From NCBI GenBank assembly GCA_029532625.1, contig JARFXM010000003.1, positions 2,790,001 through 2,854,000 of the forward strand: a DNA stretch of 64,000 nt, read 5' to 3'. Position numbers and translations under genes: made by a program. Source of the stretch: Lomentospora prolificans (Eukaryota > Ascomycota > Sordariomycetes > Microascales > Microascaceae). This document shows, piece by piece, positions 34,971 through 46,035 of the stretch (the first letter of the stretch is position 1; every line of letters begins with the position of its first letter). The notes under the pieces are model-generated. The model was given only the letters and a program-made list of their open reading frames with translations, ran no database searches and had not been told where the DNA came from.

Positions 34971-37900
34971 TCAAGGGATGCTCTTTCGTCTCTCGGCCTG
35001 CCGAGCCAAAAGCTTGAAGTAGTCGAGCTTATCCCTTCCGATTCGCACACCTCTATAGGGGTAAACGCAAAACATCCTCTTGTGATCTTTACAGTATTCG
35101 ATGACGTTGTGGTAACGGCATACGCAGGCTTCTTCTGCATGTAGCGCACAAGGAAGCGTCCGATATCTACACTGGCAGGACATTATCGCTTCGTTTCCGT
35201 CTTCTCGCAACTGGGCCTGCTCGTGAGACAATTTCATGGCTTCCTGTTCGAGCATACGCGCAATCTTTCGGTATACGGAATCCTTCCGCCACGTATGGGA
35301 GTTGTACCAGGTGGCTCTGCGCAGAGCGGACTGTACCTCGACAGCATTACCTGTGGAGTACAATGAAAGAAGCCCTTGGAGCAGCTGGATACTTCCCCAT
35401 AACTCGTTGGTGAAAGGCTCCAGTTTCGCTTCTCGAACAAGCCGCATCGCATTTTGAATGAATGACTGGGCACCGAGCCAATCACAGTCCTTGATGGCCC
35501 TGAGGATGGCAATTCTCTCCCTTTGAATCGCTGTTACCGCCCAGAAGTTCCTGATATCCCCTCTTGTAAGCTTGGGGATATCTGGGGTTGATGCTGAACT
35601 CTTTCTGAAGCCGTACAGGCCATGTACGACCTGGAAAAGAGTATTAATGTCGTTGATGGCCGGCTTATCATCATCCAGATCCAAGCCCAGAGTTGGTCCC
35701 TTCTCCTGGACTACTTGAGTTAACTTTTCCTGGAGTTGTTCTATATGGATCTTTAGCACTGATTTGGTTGGGCTGATGGGCGCGTCGCTCCATTTCGATT
35801 CTGGGTCATTTTTCTGGTCTGCAGCTGCTTGTAGGTTTTCTTCTAGCTGTCGAATTTTCTCTTGGTGGATGGTGTGCGCTCTCCGGTATGCTTCAAGCTG
35901 CATAAAGGCGTCCACTCGTCCATCTTCAGCTATCTTCTGGGCCTCTTTCATCCGAGCGAGCCGTTCCTGCAGCTTTTGGCTCTCTTTGGTGGCGCGTTCG
36001 TAGTTCGTCTGCAGTGTAGCCAAACGCTTCTTCAGTGTAAGGAGTTCGTTTTCGACCCTTGCATTATCTTCTAGAGAAGCCTTCAGTAAGTTGGTGCTGT
36101 TCTCGCCAGCAGCCTCCCCAGAGGAAACCAAGCTAAGGAGTTCTTCGTATTTCCGAGACAATTCCTGACTAGCCAGGACGCACTGGGCTAGTTCCTGCTT
36201 CTTCTGCTCAATCTCGTGGCCAAGTCTGTCGACATCCTCGCTGTGTATCCTCCGCTCAGTCGCTAGTTCAGCAAGGGTGGCCTGCATCGATGTTTCGAGG
36301 TCCTCAAGATCATCTTTGAGCCCGATCTCGCGAACCTCAAAGTCTAGAGGCTTCGCTTTTAAGGCGTCGATCTCGGCCGTCAGAGAGGCTACCTGGGCCG
36401 TGGCCTCTTCTAGTTTATCTTCGGTTTCTTCTAACGCCTCTGCCATTACGGCCTCCTGTTGTTCAAGCTCCACAATCTTGTGGACTGTGTCGAGGTCATC
36501 TTGGCTTTTTATGCGTTGACGGCTCATTCGCTTTTCTAGGTCGGTGTTCATGTTCGTAAGTTGTACCACTATGGTCTTTTGCTCCTCTAAATCGGTAAGG
36601 ATCTCCTTTCTTTCTCGATCAGTCTCTCTCTTGAGCCTCCTGTATTCCGGATTCGTCGTAACATCCTCTCCTTTGAAGTGTTCAGTCTTGTAGGCCAATA
36701 GCGTCTTCTTCTCTTCGTTGACTTGGACCTGGAGCTCCCTGCATTCCTTTTGGCTGGCTCTGAGGCCTTCTTGACAACCTTTTAGATCCTGGCGGATGGA
36801 TTCGAGCTCATTTCTGCTTCGTTCGGTTACATTCTTCAGTTCCAGTTCGCCCTGCGCGACAATCCTCTTCCTCTCCCTGGCGGAGCTTCTCTTCAAAGCT
36901 GTGTAGGCTTTGCGTAGGGAGAGACATTCCGTTTCAATGTCCTGAGCCCTGCGCATGATGCCCTTTTGGGCATCAGCGAACTTTACCACGAGCTCCCGGT
37001 ACTCTTGACGGCGAACTCTGAAACCTGATTGGATTTGGCGGAGCCTCTCCGTCATTTTGGCAAGGTCTCCATATGTTCCACCCCATGTTGACCCGAGATC
37101 GTCAAGGACGGTTTCTGGGCCCTCGTCGTCCCGTTCTCTCAAAGTGCCTTCTGCACCTACCACTATATATTCCCCAGTCGTTAGCTGTGTGAGTCTCAAC
37201 TTCGGACCTGAGAAGAAATAAACTTACGAGCCGCAGTCTTCCTCCGGAGCCGCTCAATCTCCACGTCCCTCGCCCTCAGTGCTTTGACTAGGTCCCATGC
37301 ACTCAACGAAGTATGGCTACCCTCCCAGAAGCTGTTTCCATCGTCCTGTGCAATCTTGGCCTTGGCAAAGATGGTACTGACTTTTTCTTGAATCATATCA
37401 AAGACAGGGCGAGCACTATTCAGGGCCAGGATATTCCTACGATCCTCTGCGCTCAGAGTGTCAGGCTCGGTTTCCTCTCGCTTCTTCAGCTCCTCCGCGT
37501 TGATGCGGACAGCATCGACTAATTGCATGAGGCCAGCTAGGTCATCGCTGAGTGAGTCGATGGCGCTGTCTACAAGTTTCTTGTACCCGTAGAGCTCGGC
37601 TTCCTGGGCCTCTGCGTCCGGGTTGCGTTTGGAGGCGGCGCTGGCAGCAGCTTCATCTTCCCTCTCTAGCTGTTCAGCTGTATTAGCTCTCTCGATGATG
37701 CCAGCTTCGAGAGCTGACAATGTCTCCTCGTCTCTTGTCTCTGTCCCCCCTTCTACCCACTCTTCCACTTCTTGCCCGTGGTATTCCGGCGAATCCTCTT
37801 GGTCCCCGGCGCTGATGCTATTGTCATCGGTGTCATTACTCTCGAACTCGCTTTCATGGCGACTGTGCGAAGGAGTCCTGTCGAGACACTCCTTGAGCCA

Positions 37901-40129
37901 ACCATTTTCTTCTGCTACTTGGTGGAGCCTGGAAATAATCTTCTTCTTCTCCTTCTTAAGTTTCTTGACATGGGCTTTCAAGAGTCCGCATTGCTCTTCC
38001 CACATAGCTGGAGTGCTCGGGCAGTCGAAGACGACATCGATCCAGGCGTTGTCGACATCTCTAGTGGTGATTTGCCAGAGCTCTTCAACCGCCTCAAGCT
38101 TTTCTAGACGCTTTTGGAGCTCTTCGTTCTCTCTTTTCAGGGTTCGTTGTTGCTCGTTGGCTTGTTCTAGAGCCTCTTTCGCCTCCTGAAGATTCCACCC
38201 ATCCAGCATCGGGCCATAGATATCTGGTTGTTGTTGTGGTTGCGCAGCCCTTCGTTCAGCTTGGTCCTGTGCCCAGGTTGTCGCAACATAGCCACCCGGG
38301 GAGGGTCGAGCTGATGTTACGAACGGCGTCCAAATATCCGTGTACGGATAGACAGGTGGCCGAGGGGGTTGAGATTCTGCACTTAGTCGTTCGATCTCTT
38401 CGCGGAGTCGCTTTATCTCTTGTCTCAACGGATCTCTCTTCGTGTTCTTTGCCGCCTCCTTCCTCTGGTTCTCGAGCTTAGATTTGAACTCCTTGATCGT
38501 GGACTCGTATCCCTCGACGGCCCTGCGATGCGCAGCCTCGATTTCACTGACTCTTTTCTGGTACTCGAGCTCCAGCTGTCTCGATTTCCTGGAAAACATG
38601 TGAGCGACGTGATCGTCATAGTCTACGGATTGCCTGGTCTCAATGGCACGGAGCTCAAGTGCTGCGATGTGCCCTTCATAGTACGTCCTTTGCATGATAT
38701 GGCTCGCCTGACACGGCGTGGGTGACTGAGCTGTCTCTTCGTCTACATCGTCCACGTCGTCTTCATACGTCTGAAGCGCTTCCTCGACCCTGCGAAGCTC
38801 TTTGCCTACCTCACACTCTCGGGCCAAGAGTCGCTCCGTGGGATCATCGAATCCTGCGCTTCTTCCTTCTCGAGACAAGACCATGTTCCGCAGCGAAAGT
38901 TCGAGTGTGAGAAGCCTCTTTATCTTGCGTGCGGACCTCTTGCGATCGTTCATGGCTTTGGCCAACTCGTCCGGATGGACAAACCTGCTCCCAGACGTTC
39001 TAGCCTCCTCTAGCTCTACGATCGACTTCTCTAAGGAAGCCTTGGTCGACTGTTCGGCTCTTAGTCGGTTCGAGGTTTCCTGTCGCTTTAGAGCCAGCTT
39101 TTCTGGTGAGAGCATCCGACCGTAAAGGGCCTTTCTCACATTGATTTCCGCCAGGATCCTCTTGTGTTTCCGTTCTAGCCAGCCCTTCCACTCACGTAGA
39201 AACTGGCAATCCACTTTTAAGAGCCCCATAGCGCGGGCTTTGGCGGCCTTGAAATCGTCGTCGTGCCACTTGGCCACCTCGCGAAAATCCAGCACGTCGA
39301 AGCCATTAAACAGCTCATCAATCATCGCCTGAATGTCGGCGGGCGTGACCGATCTGCCATTCCTGGTGTCGTCCAGGAGCAGATTGAGCCTGGTCCGAAA
39401 ATCCCATACCAGCTTCTTGTCCGACGGACCATCAACAGAGACCATGTGCTGCGAGAAGAACCCGACGCGCGGGTACTCGGGGTTCCTCGGAGGCTTCTCG
39501 TCGTCCTCGACATCATCTTCGCCCTCGCTGTCGTGGCTGGCGGGTTCCTCGTCGCTGCAGTCGAACGGGTCGGGTAGCGTCTTCCACTCGTCGAGTTGGC
39601 TTTGAGTGAGTGGCTTCGGCTCGTCCACCGGCTGCCCGAACAAATTTCCCCCCGTACACGAATGAGGGCCACCAAGCTGTGGTGAAACCGGCCCACAAGC
39701 GGTAGGTGGCCATGTGGGAGGCTTCGACCCGAAATATCTATTCGCTATCTCACTCTCAAAACCGCTGAGCTGTTGAGGGACTGGGGCGGTGGGCTTGGGT
39801 GCCCAGGGTGCGGAGAGCACTAACGGCTCCAACCCGAGCTGCGACTGCATGAGAAGGGATTGGCCGGGCTTGGGCTGGCTGACTTGGTGAGACTCTCCGG
39901 GCCGTGGTGGCCATGGTGGCAAGTCGAGATTAGAGGCCTGGCTTGACTCGGTCGTGCCTCTGGGTGCTTGCGTTTGGCCCTGGGTCTTTGGCTCTTGTTG
40001 CTGTGCAGGCTCTGGAGGCTGCACCCGGAGGTGGAACATGGTTTGGCGTTCGTCCGGATTCTGCTGTGGAGTGGGCATGTCAGGGCTCTGAGGCGAGCTT
40101 AAGCCCTCGGTAGGGTTATTTTGACCCAT
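34971..40129 (-). CDS. giant coiled-coil protein with Cys/His-rich C-terminus, unknown function
   Basis: Unrecognised. Exons are 40129-37228 and 37162-34971, joined by a 65-nt intron (GTAAGT donor, GCTAAC branch site, TATAG acceptor); the product is about 1,697 residues. Residues 1-230 are Pro/Gln-rich and disordered, ending in an acidic patch. A compact segment with FRTRLNLLLDDTRNG and a Trp-rich helix follows. Most of the rest, to about residue 1,450, is heptad-like Glu/Lys/Leu/Gln coiled coil with an acidic break around the exon junction. Near the C-terminus is a more globular helical part (IQRERIAILRAIKDCDWLGA). The last 70 residues hold 7 Cys and 3 His in about 38 residues, resembling a zinc-binding fold, then a basic tail. 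A scaffold, tether or cytoskeletal role is possible but unproven. The frame is open above ATG 40129 only from a GTG. Confidence 0.85.
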
Positions 40130-40518
40130 TGTTGGGGTGAAACGTGATGGCCGGCGTCCGAATGCGGTTCGTGATGACCGGCTCGAGATGTTGGTCACTT
40201 ACACGATGAGGAGAGTGAAGGATGGCCTTGGCGCAAGCCCCATCTACTGGATCTGCAAAGGGTTTAATGTAAACCGACGACTGAGTCCGACTTTTTAATA
40301 CATACGAACACATGTGGGCAGTTTTCTAAAGCTATCCAACTTTCTGTCGTTGCTTAATCTGTTAGATCTAGTGACTGAAGAGCCACCGTTCGAACTCGCT
40401 CATTCTAGATGTCTCGCTTCCATTCCCATATCCTACCTATAAGAAAGCCCAGGACGCTTCCGGAAACTAGGAATGCTCTAGGCGAAGCTCAGCATTTCTC
40501 TCCTCTCCGCACACACGG
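40130..40518. other. upstream region of the coiled-coil gene
   Basis: About 390 bases between the coiled-coil start codon and the stop of the small upstream frame on the same strand. It should contain the promoter and leader of the large gene. Nothing else is recognisable. Confidence 0.5.
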
Positions 40519-40866
40519 TTATTCCGTCAGAGCACCCTCCTCTTCAGTCGGCCCATCCACCAGCCGCAGCTGTATCCTAAGTCTCATGGCAAGAACATGA
40601 CACCGCCACGCCGGCCTCGGATACCCCAAAGCGCGGAAGCAGTTCCCCCTCACGATAAGCGCTCTGCAGAGCCAGTCGTCTCTCCCTTGCGCACGGGCAC
40701 TGGCCACAGCAGCGTCGGCGGCCCTAAGCGCGGCGATGAACGACTCGCGGGTGGGATCGTGGGAGGCGAGCAGGGAGATGGCGGTCTCCAGATTGTGCTG
40801 GAACCCGTTAGCCCCTAGCTGTTCGGGTTCCGATGGTTGGGACGGGGGTGGAGGAGTGCCCTCCAT
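40519..40866 (-). CDS. small helical (TPR-like) hypothetical protein
   Basis: A 115-residue frame from ATG 40866. After a Pro-rich start (MEGTPPPPSQPSEPEQ) it encodes two or three Ala/Arg/Leu-rich helices including FIAALRAADAAVASARAQGR and LIVRGNCFRALGYPRPAWRC, a pattern like one or two TPR repeats. The third codon position is often C or G, which favours a real gene. It lies upstream of the coiled-coil gene on the same strand and is divergent from the possible gene at 41164. I do not recognise the protein, and extra exons are possible. Confidence 0.5.
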   Translation of the reverse strand: MEGTPPPPSQPSEPEQLGANGFQHNLETAISLLASHDPTRESFIAALRAADAAVASARAQGRDDWLCRALIVRGNCFRALGYPRPAWRCHVLAMRLRIQLRLVDGPTEEEGALTE

Positions 40867-41163
40867 CCTTGGAGGCTTTTCTTTTGACTCTCCTGCCTTG
40901 GGGAGCACGGGTTAATCCCCCCCTTTTTTTTTCTCTTTCGCTTATTCGGTTGGATCGAGCTGAAATTATTGGTGATTGACAGTCAGAACCCTGTATGGAA
41001 TGAGGGAATCGTTTGGATTGCGTGGAAGCTTGAGCACCATCAGCTTTAATAGACTTAAATTCCTCGCCTTTCTTTCTTCTTCCGTTTCCGTTCAGACCTC
41101 ATTGTCTACCAGCAGCGTTGAGCCCCGGATCATATCTAAACATTCGAACACAATCTCGCAACA

Positions 41164-41361
41164 ATGGAAGAGTACAAACTCGACACGGTAGGTAAGAGAC
41201 CGCCCCCGAAGAAAGAACCATGGGACAAAGGTGAACCAGGCTTGTTCAGCGCTCTACTAGTCTCCAATATGGCGTTACGCGGTACAACCCATCATCTGCG
41301 AGTGTCGCCATTTCAACCTAGTTGGATCCCGCCAGGCTCCAGCACGCCAAGGCGAGGATAA
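41164..41361 (+). CDS. possible small protein gene, 65 codons or spliced
   Basis: The ATG at 41164 is preceded by ACA and a leader-like, CT-containing stretch, and lies about 300 bases from the divergent start of the 115-residue protein. Read without splicing it gives 65 residues starting MEEYKLDTVGKRPPPKKEPW. GTAGGT and GTAAGA donors occur just after codon 8, and another frame further on encodes LQYGVTRYNPSSASVAIST before a stop, so a spliced form is possible. No family is recognised. Confidence 0.28.
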   Translation: MEEYKLDTVGKRPPPKKEPWDKGEPGLFSALLVSNMALRGTTHHLRVSPFQPSWIPPGSSTPRRG

Positions 41362-41999
41362 AGACTAATGTTAGCACGCTCGGGTTCTGGCAGGTGTTGG
41401 TATCCTCGGGTAGACTTAGGAGCCCGATACACTTGTTGGAATACTGTCTCTCCCTGAGATGTTCCAAGGGTTTCGTGAAATGAAGGACTTGCGAGGCACG
41501 TACGACAAAGGACCCGCCATTTACAAGACAGAAGAGATAAACTCTATATTCGGAAACGACAGTAATCGCCTATTCGCTTGGATAAAGCGTAGAGGCGAGC
41601 AGCTCGCGGTGTATGTCAATCTAGAGAAACGTGAAATTGCAGCAAAAGAGAGAAGTCCTCCCCAATCCACTACTCCAAAAAACAAGATTCCTTTCTGTTC
41701 ATGATGAATCCATCCGTCCCTCGCGTAGGGCCCAAAAGGTATAAACTTAACGCCGGTCCTGAAACCCCCAAATCAAAGTACCCAATCTGAAAAAGAAAAA
41801 AAAAAAAAAAAGGTTGAATCTCCCTGTTCAGTGATTGAATCAGAGGTAGAAGCAAAGGATAAAGAGAACCATGTTCTCTCTATTGATGAAACGAAAAGTA
41901 GGAAGACTCCTTCCCAAAGAAAACCGGTCGGTTCGTATGTATAGAGGGAGATACGCATCAATGCCATGGCACTCGAGACATGATGGACGTTCTAGCCAG
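41362..41999. other. intergenic region before the RTA1-like gene
   Basis: About 640 bases including an 81-codon frame at 41459-41704 without recognisable motifs and an A-tract near 41790-41810. It should include the 3' flank of the RTA1-like gene. Confidence 0.5.
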
Positions 42000-43373
42000 T
42001 CACCACAGATCATCATCGTCCACCAAATGCCTCTCTGGTGGCTTTCTGGGAGAATGCTTTGGTGAAGTTCCCGGTGAGCGGCTAGTGTAAGAGAATCTCC
42101 TTGGGGACCTGCTGTTATACGACGCCCTCATTGGAGATGGGTACCCGGTGCTACCAGGAGAGGGATACCCATTGCTGGCAGGTGACGGATGTCCGGGGCT
42201 GATCGTGCTCGGGAACAGCTCGTACGGATTCTGGCCGCTTGCTGACAGCGGCATCGGGGCCACCTTCCGGACACTGAACCTAGCATGAGGGTTCGACTCG
42301 AGCCTCCGTTCCCGAAGAGTGGGGGTGCTGTTGGGCTCACGGCCACCTTCGACCGAGGCGAGCCGGGACACGTATCGGGGAGCCGTCTTGTACCACGACG
42401 GCCCGAAGGCGTGTCCGGGATGCAGCGCAGTGAGGAGAATGCATGCCACGAGAGGAAGGGCGCCGTAGATCACGGTGGTAACTGCTTCACTCTGGGCCGC
42501 GGCCTCGCCGAAGCCTTGGCCGACTTCGACGATGCGGACGATGGTGCTGATGAAGAGTAGGGTAGCAGCAGATTGCAGAGCTACAATACAAGGAAAAAGC
42601 CAGCGTCAGGCGTTTATTTTCCCAATGGAACGGGCCTAGGTTGTATCTTACCGATGAGAAACCTCTTAAACTTGGCGGAGCGGTAGACATCTCCATGTCG
42701 AGGGTCGATGCTTGCTGCCGAGTTCTTCACTCTAAAGATGAACCAAACGTAAAGAGCGACGAATAGAAGCAGGGTGCCGGCCTGAACAGCCAATCCGGCG
42801 AGAAGAACTCGAGTGCTAGAGACGACCTATTTCCATGGCTCAGCCGTCAGATTGTGTTTTTCTACAACGCTTCGGTTTTCTTAGGCCTTGGAGTGTTGGA
42901 AAACTCACTACTTTTCCGTCCAGACCAAAGACGCTGAAGGCCACGCCCACGATCTCGAGAACAATGCTCAAGACGACAAGGGCAATAAACACTAAGCCAG
43001 CATGACCACTACTCAAAGGAGAGAAGTCGTTACCATAAATCAACAGCAGGTGCGGTAAGACGGTGAATATGGCCGAGGCAAGAAGACAGGGCCCGAGAAT
43101 CGTGCCGAGAAGGTAGAGGGAGAAAAAAGCCTGGCTCTCCCTTCGACCATTCAACAAAAGCCTCCCGGCGAAGCCTAGTATCTCTAAAATGACTCCGGTG
43201 CTCAAATTGACCGTGAAACCAAGAGTATGAAACCGATATCCGAGGACGATGGCGACAGGTAGCGTTACTGCGTAGCCGGCGAGGAGTACAGAGTTCCCGG
43301 GTATGGAGGGCTGATAGGAAATGAAGCCACCCTCCACAGGGCAAATGTTGGAATCAGTGCAGTCACCCGTCAT
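42000..43373 (-). CDS. RTA1-like seven-transmembrane protein
   Basis: A fungal RTA1/RSB1-family membrane protein; family members are linked to lipid or sphingoid-base export and to resistance to 7-aminocholesterol. Exons (transcript order) are 43373-42909, 42826-42652 and 42580-42000; introns are 82 and 71 nt; the product is 406 residues. After a short Cys-containing extracellular N-terminus (CTDSNICPVEGGFISYQPS) seven hydrophobic helices follow. Family landmarks include GFAGRLLL, LLGTILGPCLLASAIF and, in the fifth loop, IDPRHGDVYRSAKFKRF. The cytosolic tail of about 120 residues is Ser/Pro-rich, with near-repeats of GYPSPGS and of S-R-S-P, probable phosphorylation sites. The substrate is not predictable. 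Confidence 0.88.
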
Positions 43374-46035
43374 GTTGGTCGTGTAAAGTCCGTTAACTGC
43401 CCACAACACGGACAATGTGCACCTACGTTGAGAGAGAAGTTGGTGGCATGGGGCGAAGACCAACGGGATGGCAAGAGGAGAGATTCAGTGAACAGTTAAA
43501 TTTCCGGAGAATGGAACTGGGGAGACATGATATATTCTGGGGAGCAGGCTCGGCACTAGCCAAGGCAGGGAAGGCAGAGTAGCACAAAACAAAAGGTTGC
43601 GCATTAGTCCGTACACTATACCCAGGCACCCGCCTCCGTCAGTGGGAAACAGACAGCAAGGATCACTTGCCTTCGTGTCGGTCTACCAAAGCAAATGGAT
43701 GCGGACAAGTATACAGTCAGGGCGGAGCAGCAACCCGAGCACTCGGGACTGTATCCTGCGCGTATGCAAGAAGGTCGAATCGTTCCAACGGCTCAATGGA
43801 AGTTGATACGACGGCCCCAGACGAGGACGACCGCGGGCCCCTTCTTTAGACTGCCACCCTGTATCAGGGATAGTTCCTTATTTCCCACCATTTGCAAGTC
43901 CGCCTCGAGTACACTATACTAGATCCTGTGAGTTGCAGACTCTTTTGCTTGCTTGAGGCAGGGTACCCAAGCCACGATCACCTATTGAGGTACCAAAAGG
44001 GCCAGAACAAGGGAAAACCCGCACATTCATGGATGTCTACCTGAATACCCACTCACCCACACCAAGGTGCATGCGCCATCAGATGTCCGTTTGGGGGCCT
44101 ACGGCAGGATTGGCCCCCCACTGACGATTCATAAGGCATAACCAGGTGCGCATGTAGAAGGGCCTCCACAAGTACGGGCAATGGTTGGTCAAAGAAGAGG
44201 GTAAAGAAGACGTGGGTGACGAGACAATCGACACAAGCCCGCAGAACGTGTTAGACGCATAGAGTACGAGCAGATTGGACGTGACAGGGGCGTCATTGCC
44301 GTTCCAAGTACGCATCGCCGACGAGAGACAGACACGACTGGTTACAAATTGCCTCGAGCTCCACTCTACGTGACGCGGCCCAGTTTTTCCAGAGTAATCG
44401 ACAATTTCCACTCTCTTGATCATAGGCCGCACGCGAGATGTGCGGCCAGGACCAGAGGGAAAGTGGCGGTCGCGGGTGGTAAGGCTTACCAGAAAGGGTT
44501 AACGTGCTCGGTCCGGGGACGGACGGGAGAACGATGATCGCCATCAGAGACCAGGATAGCACGAGACGAGCGACAAGGACCAAGGAGGGAATGGCCCTCG
44601 AACGTGCAGGCGGAAGAACGAGAGCGAGAGAGCGAGAGTGAAGGCGGCCGAGGAACCCAGTGGAATGGTTCTGCCGTTTGTAATATAGATTTGCGGTGAC
44701 AATCAGCCACTCAGCATGCAAAGGAGATGAACAGCGCGGTTAGACATCCAGTAGGAATTTAGCCCATGCATGTCAAGGAAACAGCAGATATGCAATCCAT
44801 ATCCGTGAGGAGTCGTGTCCAATGAGGGCGGTGCCGGTAACCCTGCGAGAGAACGCTGGACCAACATCACAGCTAGCCAACAAAGGTAGGAGGGCTCGGA
44901 TCATACCCTACGGACGAGGGTGGTTGAACGGTTTTGCCTGCAACCCTCGATGCGACCAACGCAGCTTTTGTTTGTTGGTCGCCGACGAGGTTCAATTGAG
45001 CGAGGGTGGATGCTAGGATCCCCCTGGCACCCATCCCCTACTTATCCGCGGTTATGCATCGCGCTCTTTGAGATGATATGATTTTCGACATAAAGGCCGA
45101 TCTGATGTTTATGCCATCCGCACTCCTCCGCTGGCTGTCATTAGCAGGCAGCGCCGTCATCGTGGACAGATGCATGGATATGACCTCGCGTCATCGGGGT
45201 ATCGACGACGGCTCGACTCAAGTACGGAGGAAATTTCTGGCGGCCGCTATATACCATATAAAGTCATAACTAGGGAGCTATCAAATAGGATCGGTGGCTG
45301 TTGATGGAACGCTCGATGTGGCGGATTATTATCAGGTGGAGGAGAAAAGGATCACGTCGTCGATTGTGAACTAATGCACGAAATCATCGGCGCATTTGAC
45401 AGCACACCTCGGGCACGGGCTTGACTTTAAGTTAGTGGGGTTTAACGGCCCGTCTCAGGGGCCTGGCCAGCCCAAAAGCCCACCAACCCCACCAAACTTG
45501 GCCAGTACTGGACAGCTCAACGTTGGGACGTAAGGGATTGATGTTTCAACGGCCAGCCTGGCCAGGCCCTCTGGAAAACACTGAACTCCAGATCAGCCGC
45601 CAGTACATCCATGGATGTACCTCCCGTTGAGGTTAGTGCGCCCAAACTCAGGAACTGCCAGCTGGTTGGCCATGGCCAGCCACTGTCGAGCAGACCTCCA
45701 CCACTGATGCGCTGAGCCACCTGCTGCAGGCCTCGACCTGAGCCCGAAGCCCGAAGCAGGTCGGTACAAGAACCTGGCAACCGCGGCTCGTTTTGCTCAT
45801 GATATCATCGACTTCCGCCACGATGCAACGTCCTCATCTCACACGTCTTCCCACATGTCCCATATTATCACATTTCCCCCTGCACACCCACCATTGACTC
45901 TCCCGATCATTCTCATGCAGGAAACTCAGACCACCTTCCCTCCCTCAATCCAATCACGGCGAATATTTATTGAAGAAAAACCGCGCAATACCGAACAGGA
46001 AGCGGAACAGCAAAAAAACAAAGGAACTAGCCCAC
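43374..46035. other. 2.7-kb intergenic region between RTA1-like and lipase genes
   Basis: This holds the upstream regions of two divergent genes. Frames at 44079-44432 and 44293-44721 have no recognisable protein character. A dense group of CCAGCC/GGCCAGG words lies at 45450-45760. No RNA gene is found. Confidence 0.55.

Noticed and set aside
34808..35149. 113-codon frame overlapping the 3' end of the coiled-coil gene
   Set aside because: It overlaps the Cys/His tail of the coiled-coil gene on the same strand in another frame and shows no motif.
44079..44721. 117- and 142-codon frames between RTA1-like and lipase genes
   Set aside because: They overlap each other in different frames and lack coding-like codon use.
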